Assembly (NCBI GenBank): GCA_039621445.1
Contig: CP154957.1
Coordinates: 34,502,843-34,566,842, forward strand
Length of the DNA: 64,000 nucleotides
DNA from: Euglena gracilis
Taxonomy: Eukaryota; Euglenida; Euglenophyceae; Euglenales
Direction of reading: 5' to 3'
Under the pieces are notes generated by a model that was given only the letters and a program-made list of their open reading frames with translations, was not told where the DNA came from and ran no database searches. A program made the position numbers and the translations under genes. Within the stretch, counting starts at the first letter, position 1, and every line of letters begins with the position of its first letter. Positions 20,480-38,450 of this stretch are shown piece after piece.

Positions 20480-22282
20480 AGGTCTGGCCGCATGGTACCC
20501 CCCTTAAAAGACCCCCCCCAAAATTAGACCCCCGGTGGGATTTTTTGGGAAAATCCAAAAAAATAGACCCCCCAAAATTGTGGAAATGCCCCCAAAATGG
20601 GTGATTTTTGACGTTTATCGATACTCCCACGTTGTTGGTGTTAAAATTGGCACTCCTTGCCAAAAATTGCCCTTTTTGGAATTTTTTTTTTTACCCGCCC
20701 GTGTGGGAAGGCTTTTTTCCGGTCGAAGTTTTCAGCAAAATCCGAAAAGTCGACCCCCCAAAAATAAGACCCCCCCTTGGGCCCAGGGAATTATTTTGGG
20801 GTTTGTGTTTTTTTTTGGCAAGAAGCACCGAAATCTTTTTTGGAACCCAAAATTGACCCCAAAAGTCCCCCCGGAGCCCCCTTCCATCCCCCAGGGGGTG
20901 GGTGGGTCCGGACCCCTTGGTACCAAAAATTTTGTCCGGGTCTCGAGGGGGGCTGGGCGCCGTTGACAGGGAGCTGCAGCCAAGGAGGGGTGCAGCCCCA
21001 GTGTCCTGGAATATGGCCTGCCACACACGCAAATGCCTCCGGTGTGCTCATTTGGGCACCCTGTTGCCCATGCAGGGAGGGCAGTGGAGAGGTCCGAAAG
21101 GACGAGGTATTGCAAGAATTGGCGTCCCCACCAGCAATTTGTCCCCACACCACACCTCCCGCACCCCCCACTGACGCGGGCGCGGATGCCATTTTTTTTC
21201 AAGGGAGAAGGAAAAAATGTGTGAATTTTTGGGTGTGCCCGCCCGGGGGGGGGGGGGGCTGCGCCCCTCCCCTGGACCTCTTTCCCCACCCCCCACTTAC
21301 CCTCACACACAACCCTCCCCCTTTTTTGAAAATTTTTCATTCTTCGATGTTTTCCCCTGAAAAATGGTTCTAAAGTGTGAGTTTTTTGGCTGTGCACGGG
21401 GGGAGGGCTGCGCCCCCGGACCCCCCCACCCCCCCAAATGACAGTCAAAATGCCACTGGCGAATTTTTTGTGCAACAAATTTTAACCGTCCCCCCCCCAA
21501 ATATAGAAAGCACATTTCACAGCGATTCCGAAAATGCACACAGGAGCAGGGAAAATTTTTTCAGGTTGACCTCCCCACCCCACCCCCCACTTAGGCTAGT
21601 GGGGGTGCCAATTTTTGCAATTTATGGAAAGGATGTGTCAGGCCAATTGTTCCGGAAGGGTGACCCCATAATGTCACTCGACCGGCAGGACAGGGACAAG
21701 CTTGGTTTTCTCACCCGTATTCTCGCCCCACCCTCCCCCCCCCACCCCCCCCACCACCACGCTTTTTCCAGTATCCGATTGATTCTTTTGATTTTTATGA
21801 ACCCCGTCTCCCGGCAAAGGACAACCCACCGCCCACATCTGCCCCCTCCCTCTGGACACAGGGATTGTGCTTCCCCTTTCACGTACTGTGCCATGCGAGC
21901 GGCCCGGCTGTGGTTGGCCTCCGCCTCAGCCGTAGGCGGCCCATCCTGCTCAAGATCGGGGGGGGGGGGCACACCTGGCGCGTCAGCATGGGGAGGTTGC
22001 GTTGCAGCAAAGGGTGGCTTTGTCATCTGTTTCATAGGCGATGGAGCCCCAAATTATGGATATGATTTCAGAAGAACTTCCGACCTGATGAGGGGGATTT
22101 TTCTATTTCTTTTTGAAATCCATTTTCTTGATTTATTTTTCTCACAGCACAATCCTCCTTGTTCCCAAATGACGTTGGTGTGTCATATTTTGTTGTGGTT
22201 CAACGTTGCAGCGGCACCCATTCATTTGGGTGCGTTGGGGGAGGGCCAGGATTCCCAGTGGTTGCCACGCCATTCCGGGCAG
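20480..22282. other. Spacer rich in C-run elements
   Basis: Repeated 'aaaatagacccccc' words occur at 20510-20590 and 20750-20780. A two-copy block of about 190 bp (around 21190-21270 and 21380-21430) shares 'gtgtgaattttt' or 'gtgtgagttttt' and then a G-run and 'gggctgcgccc'. No gene is visible. The 5' exons of the ISCA1-like gene should lie here or further upstream, but I could not find them. Confidence 0.45.
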
Positions 22283-22504
22283 GGTGGGTGGCCTACGCCC
22301 GTGCGGCCACTGAAGGGCTCGCGGTTCCGCAACAAGCAGGCCATCTCCCTGACGGATGCGGCGGCAGCGCGGGTGAAGGAGCTGCTGGAGCAGCGGGCGG
22401 ACCGGCCCATCGGCATCCGCATCGGCGTGGTGAAGCGCGGCTGCAACGGCATGAGCTACACGATGAACTACGAGTACGCCGGGAACGGCACTGGGCAGGG
22501 GCGG
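22283..22504 (+). CDS. A-type iron-sulfur assembly protein, ISCA1-like, exon with first cysteine
   Basis: This encodes the N-terminal two-thirds of an A-type Fe-S carrier: RNKQAISLTDAAAARVKELL, then GIRIGVVKRGCNGMSYTMNY. The RGCNG(M/L)SY block holds the first of three conserved cysteines of the IscA/ISCA1/HesB family. ISCA1 acts in the mitochondrial matrix late in Fe4S4 assembly. The exon is 74 codons in phase 0. The acceptor is CGGGCAG, or possibly a later AAG at 22315, and the donor GTCACC follows 22504. The last codons (AGNGTGQGR) replace the usual short linker. An upstream exon with start codon and targeting peptide is missing. Confidence 0.85.
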
Positions 22505-22732
22505 GTCACCGCAGCAACCCGACCCCCCCCATGGAGGAAGCTGTCTTGTCTGAGAAACTGTCAGGGTGCGGTGGTGGTGGCAGCAGCTTGAGATAGGCAG
22601 GGGGGGCAGAGCTTTGCCACCTTACAAACAGCATTGTCCCATTTGGAGTCTGTTGCCCAATTACAGACAATTCATCGGTCTGCACTCCCCCATCAATCAA
22701 TCGCCAGACGAGCCCCTGCAAGGGACGCCCAG

Positions 22733-22900
22733 AAGGATCCGCTGACAACCATCACGGAGAAGGGCGTCTCCCTGTTTGTGGACCCGGAGACGGAGTTCTA
22801 CATCACGGGCACCATCATGGACTTCATCTCCAACCCCACGGAGGAGAAGTTTGAGTTCCTGAACCCAAATGCCAAGGCGGTGTGCGGCTGCAACGGGCAG
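22733..22900 (+). CDS. A-type iron-sulfur assembly protein, ISCA1-like, exon with CGC motif
   Basis: The reading KDPLTTITEKGVSLFVDPET, then EFYITGTIMDFISNPTEEKF and NAKAVCGCNGQ, matches the second half of ISCA1, including the C-terminal CGC cysteine pair that binds the cluster with the first cysteine. The acceptor is GCCCAG at 22727-22732 and the phase fits exon 22283-22504. The exon seems to end at CAG followed by GC, a GC donor. Without it the frame runs into the downstream CA repeat. The last few residues (SFN-like in relatives) would be on another exon that I could not find. Confidence 0.82.
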
Positions 22901-22942
22901 GCACCCGCTGCTTTGCTGCATCGCTGGAGAGGATCCGAGGAA

Positions 22943-23050
22943 AACACACACACACACACACACACGACACAACCGGCAAACACACACACACACGCACACA
23001 CACAACACAACACAACACAACACAACACAACACAACACAACACAACACAA
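22943..23050. repeat. (CA)n then (ACAAC)n microsatellite
   Basis: Two CA runs (22943-22965 and 22980-23003) pass into a pentanucleotide ACAAC array to about 23050. It lies directly after the ISCA1-like exon and is probably intronic. Long open frames on both strands across it are artefacts. Confidence 0.95.
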
Positions 23051-23772
23051 TATTTCGCGCACATGCACGCGCGCACGCATGCAATCACGCTCACCAATCC
23101 CCCACCGACCCATGTGCATGGATATAAATGGGTGCCTGACAACGAGTCATTCACAGTATAATTCCCCCTCCTGATCAAGCTTTGGCTCCAAGGTGGGACC
23201 TCATCATGCAGTGCCAGGCAAATCTCTCTCTCTCTCTTTTATCGATGTCCGCCCCCACATGGAGGGTGACGCCGTGACGGCACGCCGGTGGGGGCCAAAG
23301 CCTGCCTTCGCCCCATCCCTGGCCCCTGGCCACCCTGCCGGTTGGCAAGGGCCACCCGCCGCCGTGCCTGCCGTGGCGACAGGGCGGAGCGCCTCCCCTC
23401 CGCCATATGGTAGAGGGGCAGCGCTTCCGGCGGCACTGCCCCTTCCCTGCCTCCCTGTACCCCGCCCCCGGCTTCTCGGAGGGCCCAGACCCCTCCTTGG
23501 TCAGCCCAGTGTTTGGTGCCCCCTGCCCATTTTTCCTGGCGGCGACAATCTCAGGCACTCTCGGGCACCCTCCCCAATTTCCTCTCTCCAGAGTCAGGAC
23601 CACGGGTGCAGTTCGTACAAGCGGCGCGCATCTCTTTCCTGCCGTTTAGCAGCCCCCAATCCCGGCTTCCTCCGACAGCCTCCCCGACGGAGTGCTCTTC
23701 ACCTCTCGCCGCAACAGAGTTGGCATCCTTTGCAACGTGCAGGGGGTCTTTTTTTTTAGTGTTCCGCCCCAG

Positions 23773-23850
23773 CGCGTGCAAAGCCGCGGGCGCCACTTGC
23801 TGTACCGGCCACCCAAGGAGGACCGCTCCTCCCCCGCCGGGTTGCACGGG
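23773..23850 (+). CDS. Possible exon upstream of the PGAP2-like gene
   Basis: The acceptor is CGCCCCAG after a T-run (a good pyrimidine tract) and the donor GTCTGG at 23851, 26 codons. The product is RVQSRGRHLLYRPPKEDRSS then PAGLHG. It is basic, with no recognised motif. It may belong to the PGAP2-like gene, but the outgoing phase does not confirm this. A neighbouring stretch at 23661-23739 (PDGVLFTSRRNRVGILCNVQ) is similarly exon-like. Confidence 0.28.
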
Positions 23851-24879
23851 GTCTGGGGTGGGTTTCCCTCCCGCTTTTCAACGCTGGTTTTGAACACTTT
23901 CCCGCCAAGGGCATTGTTTTCATGTGTTTCTTTTCTTTGCCTGGCGACTGCCACCCGCCTCTTTGGCCGAGGGAATGGAGCCTGTGCAGCGCCCCATTTG
24001 ACCCATCCACCCCCTGACCTTTCATTTGGTGCCCGTCATTGCTCCCTGGTCCAGTCCCCCGGGTTTCCTTGAACTCGAAGGGCACGGGCCGGACTGGGCC
24101 AGAGGGATTGTGTACCCCACCCACCCATTGCCCTCTTCCGGGGGAAGGTTTGGAACATGGAAGGATCATCCGGACCGGCCATGTGATGGGCGACGGATGG
24201 TGCAACTCTGGGCTTAAAGCCAGCCCGTTGCTGTTAGGCATGGCGTCAGTTGTTGCAAATGAAATGTTGCGTGGCACAGAACGATGGGTTCTTTATTGGA
24301 TGGGTGTTTGGTGATTCTCAGCAGGCTCTGCGCTGCCACTTCTTTTTTGCATGTTTTGGCCAGAGCCATCCAGCAAAGCCCCATCCTTGTGTGAGAGGAG
24401 AGGGCCAGTCTGTTTCATCGGCAAAGCGCAACACAGTAACCAAGGTGAAACATCAAATTTGGAGTGTTAGGTGCAGATCAGGCAAGGACAGCCACCGGAT
24501 CCCACCGGATCCCACTGGACCCCACCGGAGGTTTTTTTTCCGTGCACAGATTTTTCTTCTGGATTTATGGCCCCAAATCTCCCCCCATGCCCCCCTCGCG
24601 TCCTGGTCTTGTCCTGCGTCCCAGATCTTGGCCGGGCACATTTTTTTGGTCGGTCAAAGGAAAAATACATCCAATTTTGGGTGACGTCAATGAAGGTTTA
24701 TGAGGACAGTTGAGCCACAGTTCCCCCCCGCGTCCCCCCCCCGCTTCCCCTCCCCCCGTATCCCCCCCCCCGCGTCCCGAACCACCCCCAAACGCCCCCC
24801 CCATTGTTGTACAACCACCCCACTATAATGGCCCCCCGGTCGCAGGTTGCAGGTCAGGACCAAAAAAGAGACTTTTTTT

Positions 24880-25095
24880 TTGAGGTTGTAAATCCCCCTC
24901 CCAAATAACACCCCCCCCAAATAACACCCCCCCTCGGGGGCCGATTTCGAGCGCCCAAATAACACACACCCCTGTTTTCCTTTCGTTTTCCATGTAAAAA
25001 TAACACCCCCTCCCCCAAATAACACCCCCCCCTGGGGGCCCAGTTCGGGTGCCCAAATAACACACCCGGGGGGGTGTTATTTGGGGGGGGGGGGT
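24880..25095. repeat. C-run array, 'aaataacacc' family, inside element A
   Basis: The word 'cccaaataacaccccc' recurs about six times. It ends in its inverted form, 'ggggggtgttatttgggggg', at 25070-25093. Two separators ('cgggggccgatttcgagcgcc' and 'tgggggcccagttcgggtgcc') are imperfect copies of each other. The inverted end makes a foldback. Confidence 0.8.
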
Positions 25096-25325
25096 AATCC
25101 ATGTGGGGGAGGTAAAAAGAGCCAAAAGGTGGCTCACGTGGGACAAAAAAAAAGAGGCCAAGGCACTGACCCCGGGGGCACCCGCTGTATGATGCAAAAG
25201 AAAATTCGCTCCAAACCACCTTGTTGCATGTATTTTTTCCCGGTCCCCCCCAAGGCAACCCACCGGATCCCCACCGGATCCCACCGGATCCCACCAGACC
25301 TCACCGGAGACCAAAAACTGGGGAT

Positions 25326-25608
25326 CAGGCTTCTTTTTAAGTCAGCAGACCCCCCCCCCCGAGGGGAGGGGGGGTGGGTGGGTCCGGGCCGGACCCCCCC
25401 CCCCCCGGGGGGGGGGGGGCCCGCGCCGGAGGCGCTGGGTATACCTTTTCGGCGCGAAGCGCCGAAAATTTTTGGAAATTGCCTTTTACGGGCCCGATTT
25501 TGGGGGGGGGGGTCCCGGCCCCCCCCCCGGGGGGGAGTCCCGCGCCACCCTGGGTGGGTGGGGGGGACCCCCCCCTCCCCCCCCCCGGGGGTCTTAAAAA
25601 GAAGCCTG
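25326..25608. mobile_element. hAT-like element B, 283 bp, nested in element A
   Basis: The ends CAGGCTTCTTTTTAAG and CTTAAAAAGAAGCCTG are perfect 16-bp inverted repeats, flanked by an exact 8-bp duplication CTGGGGAT (25318-25325 and 25609-25616). The interior has C-run/G-run hairpins and the palindrome 'ttcggcgcgaagcgccgaa'. It has no coding capacity. The ends resemble those of the elements at 48259 and 53388 (CAGGCTTTTGCTTAA), so they are probably related families. Confidence 0.88.
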
Positions 25609-25637
25609 CTGGGGATGGCTGTCCTTGCCTGGTGCAG

Positions 25638-25750
25638 ATGTGTTTCTCACCAACATGCATGACTGCTGCCTCCTCCTCCGAGCCTTCTCTTTCCCAACGT
25701 ACTGCCTGGCGTGCGACATCATTTTCATGTCACGCCCAGGGGCCCGCCGG
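25638..25750 (+). CDS. PGAP2-like (Frag1/DRAM/Sfk1 family) membrane protein, internal exon
   Basis: The acceptor GTGCAG is supplied by the target duplication of element A. The reading VFLTNMHDCCLLLRAFSFP matches by eye the PGAP2 segment with a conserved Asn, an acidic residue three or four positions on, and a Leu-rich helix. PGAP2 is a multi-pass Golgi/ER protein needed for GPI-anchor lipid remodelling. The end is uncertain. Donor GTGCAC at 25751 closes in phase with the next exon, while GTACTG at 25699 would better fit the family length but not the phase. The assignment rests on patterns recalled from the family, not on a search. Confidence 0.42.
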
Positions 25751-25855
25751 GTGCACTTGTGGGGTGTCAGACCGTACGTTGTCGGCCCCGGCACCACCGC
25801 TTTCCATTTTCGACCCGAATTTTGTCCTCTCTAACCGCACTCTGTCGCCTACGAG

Positions 25856-26065
25856 TCGGCAGTTTCCCTGTGTCACATCACCGCGTGGTGCCTCTGGAAA
25901 TGCGTGTCTATAAGATGGCTCATGGCTCGCTGCTCAGTATTATTCGAATGGGGGGGATACTTCCTGATCGCCGTATGGCATTTCGTCTTTCATAACGAGC
26001 TTTGTATGGAACTCTTTTCTTTGTTCGGCGCTCTCATCCTGCATTTCATGTGGTTGGCTGTCTGA
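25856..26065 (+). CDS. PGAP2-like membrane protein, terminal exon
   Basis: This is an open frame of 69 codons to TGA at 26063-26065, reading SAVSLCHITAWCLWKCVSIR, then LFEWGGYFLIAVWHFVFHNE and LCMELFSLFGALILHFMWLA. The FHNxxC followed by a hydrophobic helix matches the last two membrane segments of PGAP2/Frag1 proteins (HNxYC, then the final helix). It is Trp-rich and much less GC-biased than the other exons. The acceptor is TACGAG; GGCAG six bases on is an alternative. AATAAA at about 26135 fits a 3' end. Confidence 0.5.
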   Translation, partial: SAVSLCHITAWCLWKCVSIRWLMARCSVLFEWGGYFLIAVWHFVFHNELCMELFSLFGALILHFMWLAV

Positions 26066-27161
26066 GTCTCTGTGTGGTAATTTGGCCCAAAGATGTGCGT
26101 TATATTTTGAGACGGATTGTTAATAAAAGTGAAAAGTTGCTCTGCCAATCTGAGTTCTTTTGGAAGAGGGCATGATTGGATTTTTTTGTAGTACGTTCTG
26201 CCATTTTTTCCCCTTGAAAGAAAAAAGCATGCTATCTATATTTTCTGAAGTGCAATTTCCTTAGATTCTAATGATGTGTGAATATTTCATGAGAAAGGTT
26301 GCCCCAAACTGGCTTCCTTCAAAACAAAAGCAGCTGCGCAGTATTTGTGAAAAAAAATATCCAAAAATATGAATAAGCCGTCATCTCAACCAGCGCAAAG
26401 AGGCACCGAGTATTTTTTAGCTGGTGGGGTGAAATGCAGGCTGCCCCCCTGATTTTCCCGGAAAGTTGATCCCACGCAGAGGGTGGGTGCAAGGAAAAGC
26501 AGTGGAGGGCATCGAGATGGCGTTGTTCTCGTCCGTCGGTCGTGGGTGTCCTCATCCGTTTCCATGTCCTCGTCATGAATGAAGACTCCCCAAAATTAGC
26601 CCCCCCCCCCAATGAGATTACCCCTTGGGCTGACCAAGCAATGCAAGAATTAGACCCCCCCAAAATTTAAGACCGTGGGAAATTAGACCCCCCCCAATGC
26701 GAAATTCCTGAAAGGTCACCAAAGGTCCCAATTTCTGATAAAGGACAAAAATGATGGCAACTTTGATATTCTCGGATTTCGAGACAAAAAATCAATGGAA
26801 AATTTAATTTATGTGGTATCACGCATACCGCGCACCACCGAAGCACCGAAGGGAAATTTTTGGGAACTCGAAAAATGATGATATTTTGGGACGTCGGTCA
26901 AAGAAATTCGCAGTATTTAAATTAAACACCCCCTCCCTGGAGGTTTCTAACAGCGGATCCAGAAGGGCCTTTGGGGGGGGGGGGATTCTCCAGAAGGGAG
27001 TACATCGTTTAAAGCGCCTTCAAACAGCCACAACACTGCCCCCACCCATTCCCCCCATTCCCACAGGACTCGTGGGAAGGGACGGCCATTTCGAGTCCCC
27101 CTTCCTCCGTGCCATCAACCCCAGGGCACTCTTCCACTCTCCCACCGGCAGGCCCATCCAG
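26066..27161. other. 3' flank and spacer
   Basis: After the stop there is an AATAAA at about 26135 and AT-rich sequence to 26320. A C-run element of the 'attagacccccc' family lies at 26580-26700, resembling those at 5640, 20510 and 46800. A G-run lies at 26972. No further exon is clear before 27162. Confidence 0.5.
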
Positions 27162-34238
<7,077 letters not shown>

Positions 34239-34589
34239 CCCGCCCGCCCCGTCCCCCATTCTGGTTTGGTGCCGCTCTGAATGAAGGGCCCTGATGTGAG
34301 GGACGAGTCTCCCCCCCGACATCTAATCCCCGAAAAGCCAAACTCTTTTTTTCGCTGTGCAGCACAAGATTGGAGGTTGACATTTCCAGTGGGGGTTCCA
34401 TCCTCCTTTTTGGGGAGTGGGCGGCCCCCTTCGCCTCTCCCCCCCCCCGTCCATGCCCACCGCACACCACCAGTCCGTTTCGCTCAATAGCGGCCCCCCC
34501 TCTGGATTTGCTCCATTGGATTTCTTCTCAACCCAACGGTCGCAGTGCGGCATACATATATGCATCCGTCGCCCCCTGCTTTGGAGGTA

Positions 34590-34776
34590 TATTTATGTAT
34601 GTATGTTTGCATAAATATGTAGGTGTGTATGTATGTATGCATGTGTATGCATGTATGTATGTATGTATGTATGTATGTATGTATGTATGTATGTATGTAT
34701 GTATGTATGTATGTATGTATGTATGTATGTATGTATGTTATGTATGTATGTATGTATGTATGTATGTATGTATGTA

Positions 34777-34812
<36 letters not shown>

Positions 34813-35245
34813 TGTATGTATGTATGTATGTATGTATGTATGTATGTATGTATGTATGTATGTATGTATGTATGTTTGTATGTAGGTATGTATGTATGTA
34901 TGTATGTAGGTATGTATGTATGTATATATGCATCTATGTATGTATGTATGTATGTATGTATGTGTGTATGTATGTATGTATGTATGTATGTATGTATGTA
35001 TGTATGTATGTATGTATGTATGTATGTATGTTTGTATGTAGGTATGTATGTATGTATGTATGTACGTACGTACGTACGTACGTGTGTATATATGCATGTA
35101 TGTATGTATGTATGTATGTATGTACGTACGTACGTACGTACGTACGTACGTACATATGTATGTATGTATGTATGCATGCATGTATGTATTTATGTACGTA
35201 TGCATGCATGTATGCATGCATGTATGCGTGTGTGTGTGTGTGTGT
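34590..35245. repeat. Very long (ATGT)n microsatellite
   Basis: About 650 bp of ATGT repeats with single-base interruptions, then ACGT-containing blocks at about 35063-35150 and a (GT)n tail at 35227-35253. Each interruption pattern ('tgtttgtatgtaggtatg') occurs more than once, so segments have been duplicated as larger blocks. The Met/Cys/Val/Tyr and His/Thr/Ile frames on the two strands are artefacts. Confidence 0.97.
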
Positions 35246-38109
35246 GTGTGTGTGGCATCCAAATATGTGTGGAAGGTTTAGATTGCGCATTTGGTCAGAA
35301 AATTCATTGCACTGTGTTTGACTCGTTTTCCTTTAACATATTATTTTTTATGTCTCGTCCAAACATTGTTTATTTTTGTTTCTTAATTAGGCTAAGCTGG
35401 AGAGTTTTTGAAGCATGCTCAAACCTCACAAGATGCTGTCAAATTTAGTATCCTTTGGGGGAAGCATTCCAGGGAGTCATTTTGTGCCCAGCAACAAAGC
35501 TTCAGATTGATCGTGGGTTATGTCAGCTATTCCCCGCCACTCCCCAATGAATGGAAACCTTTGGCCAAAACAGGGTCCTTTTCCCCTTCTTTGCGTGACT
35601 GCTCGTCGAGCCCCTCCCTCTTCGCACCACAAAATTTCCACCATAATGATTCCTTATTATTTTCCTTGTATTTCCCCTAATTTTTCCCTCACTATTCCTT
35701 TTACCATTCCTATTTTTTTTGAATTCTGCAATTTGCATTACCCCACCCACACCACACACATGCAGGTAGTGGGTTCCGAGGTGTCCAGAGGTGGGAACCC
35801 CGGACGAAGGCATACGCAAAGACCCCCAGAACAAAGGCACACACATATTTTTTGCCTCCATAAACTCCCTGAATAGAAGTCCCCAGGATTCTAACCGTTT
35901 GTTCGAAAATGGAGGGGGGTGCTTGTGTGTCACGGTAAAACTGTCCATCACGCCACCCATTTCATTCTGGCGGTCAGCCCCGCACCAGCCACCCAGCCTC
36001 CCCAGACCTGTGCTCCTGGCAGGGTTGTCGGGCAGGCGGGCGGCTTGGCTGCCTCCACCTTCTGTCTTGGCTCACAGCTGTGCCAAGAAGATGCTCGAGC
36101 CCCAAGATGGCGATGCTGGCCGCGGCCACAGCCGGCTCAAGGTGTCCGCCGCACCCATTTGGCCCAGCAGTGCAGTGAAACACTGGCGGCATCTCCAACT
36201 GAACCGCAACACATGAGCGATGTCACCGATGCCATGCCACGGCTTTGCCAATGTTCGGGACCAGCAGGCGGGTGGCGCCCGGCGTCGGCCCTCCTCCGCA
36301 GTGGGGGGCGCCGCTACTGGCGGTGTTCCTGCTGGTCGTCGCGTTGGATGCCGCACACCACCGCCTCGCCGCTGGGCCCCAGCAGGTGTTGGCCCTGCTG
36401 TCCCTCCTGCCCCCCAAAACAGGAATCGCCCCATGAAGCATCACGGCGAACAGTGCATTAGAGAAAGGCATGGATGCAGCAACAGATGTAGTGCTGATCT
36501 CTCTCTCTCTTGGTCAAATTGTGCTTGCCATTTTGCTGGCCTGTTTTTTTGAACCAGATTTCATTTCGTTTGTTGCAATGCACATTTGTTCTAAAGGTAC
36601 AGGTGGAGAGAGCAAGTAGCAAACAGGCACCCCAAGGGGATGCATGCCCCTCCATGTCTTGTGCAAGGATGCACACCTCCATTTGTAGGGCTTGAAACTC
36701 CCAAATTGTTCAATCATACTCTTTATTTTCTTGTGGGCTAAAATTCCCCGAGTTTCGTCATATTTGAAGGATGAGGGAAAGTATAAAAAATGACCGAATT
36801 TGGCCTGGGGCAGGGAGGGGGGGAAAGTGCACACGTGCGGGCCAAAAACTGCACTGCAACAAACTGCAAAAAAAAATCCAAAAAAGGCACAAAATAGACA
36901 CCTCAAATTCCTAAAAAAAAAAAGCTCAAACAAAAGAAAACTGCAAAATGGCACAAAATGTGCAGTTCTTCAGGATAAGAACACTGAATTAAAAAAACCT
37001 GCAAATAAAACTGCAAAAACTGCACGGTGCACATTTCCCTCCCCCACGTGTGGGGCAGAAATCCATGAATTACATTTTATTGGATTTTATATTATCTAAA
37101 TTTTGGGAAATAGCCAATGGGTAAGCCTTTAAAGCCAGGTGCCTTGCAATTCACGTATGTTCTTGTCTCTTTACCCCCTGAAGCTCAATTTGGATATTAC
37201 TCTTGTGAAACGTTGTTTACAATCGTAAATTTCAAAGCATTTGTCAAAAATTTATACGTTGTGAATATGCGTTTAAAATGAAGGGAAAATGATTTGATAT
37301 TTAAATTTGTCATACTGTATATAAAATTACACAACAATAATGATTTAAATTTCATTTCACTTTGAACAAATCAACGTATTCTTTTTTCCTCCGATTTTTT
37401 CACTGGAATATTTTAAATGCATTATACATTTTCTGAATAAGAAGATATATCCTTGGATGGAACACATTCATTTTCTTTTGACAGAAAGCCAAAGCAGATT
37501 CCAGATGTCAGCAAATGAGGCAAAAACAACCGTTTCATTTCATTTGAACAGAATTGTATTTCAAAAACTGCATCCCTGACCCCATCAGATCTCAGTCAAC
37601 CAATGCTTTCAAAATCAATTACCGATGGTAAATATGAATCAATCTATATGAACTAAATATTCAACACTTTCCTTGGGGGAAACTTCAAACTTTTTGGGGC
37701 AGCTGAAACGAACTTTCACTGCTTTCAATTGGAATCAAATACCAATTTCATACCAAATCTCTTCTGTTTATCCCCCAATTTCCCCAAAAATTTTGCCCAA
37801 AACGACCATTTCTGGTGATAAATTGTAATATCCACAAAATAGAATTTTGCCATTTGCCTGAATGGCCCCCTCATGGGACGTCATGTAAGGCGGGAGGCTT
37901 CATATCCAGACGAAAAAATCAAATCCCCTGGGGGCAGGGTGGTAAAGACCCGTTTCGTAATTTGGGGGGGGGGCATATTTCTAGGTGCTCGAGAGCTCAC
38001 GCAACCACCTCCCTCCATAAAAAATCCACCAATACGTGCTGAATACAGCATTTGGGTCAAACAAACAGAAACCACAAACGGGTTGGATTCCAAACTTTCG
38101 GGTGGGTGC

Positions 38110-38450
38110 TAACCCCCCCCCCCCAATAAAGTGCACGGGTGCACACTTTTAAGGCCCCTCGGGGGTAAGCACTCATCAGGACGTTGACAAAAAATATACC
38201 AAAATTGGACAAAAATGCCCAAAATGGGGGGAAAACGGACAAAACTGGTCGAAAAAAAATGGGAAAATTTGACCGGAACTGGCACAAACCTCCCATAGGT
38301 GGCCCATAGTGGTCCAAAATCGTCCAAAATGATTGAAAATGCAGCAGAGACATTCCCAGTTCAGGGGTACCCACTTTTATGAAAACAATTTTAGATGCCT
38401 GGGGGGGGGGGCGCACTTATTAGGGGGTGTACAGAATTAGGACAGTGCGC
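38110..38450. mobile_element. C-run element, 'aataaagtgcac' family
   Basis: The left side has a C-run with 'ccaataaagtgcacgggtgcac'-like sequence near 38115-38140. The right side has G-runs with 'gcgcacttatt' and 'gtgcgcatttattggg' near 38412-38460, the inverted form. It shows the same build as the other C-run elements. No target duplication found. Confidence 0.5.

Larger units (their letters stand above)
24479..25631. mobile_element. hAT-like element A, 1.15 kb, inserted at a 3' splice site
   Basis: The left end CAGGCAAGGACAGCC (24479) and right end GGCTGTCCTTGCCTG (to 25631) are perfect 15-bp inverted repeats. They are flanked by an exact 8-bp duplication, GTGCAGAT, at 24471-24478 and 25632-25639. 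An 8-bp duplication and CAGG...CCTG ends are hallmarks of the hAT superfamily. No transposase frame is visible, so it is non-autonomous. The interior holds 'caccggatccc' minisatellite blocks at both sides, a repeated 'cccaaataacaccccc' array (24880-25090) and a nested element at 25326-25608. The right duplication contains the AG acceptor of the next exon. Confidence 0.85.

Noticed and set aside
20005-20493. GC-moderate frames of 138-220 codons on both strands
   Set aside because: Neither strand has splice-supported borders or recognisable motifs, and the two frames are antisense to each other.
34590-35245. Regular repeats that might suggest a CRISPR array
   Set aside because: These are simple tetranucleotide repeats with no unique spacers of even length, in a eukaryotic genome.
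36010-36440. GC-rich patch with several open frames including a hydrophobic one
   Set aside because: All three plus frames and two minus frames are open; no acceptor/donor pair selects one. Kept only as a remark in the spacer entry.
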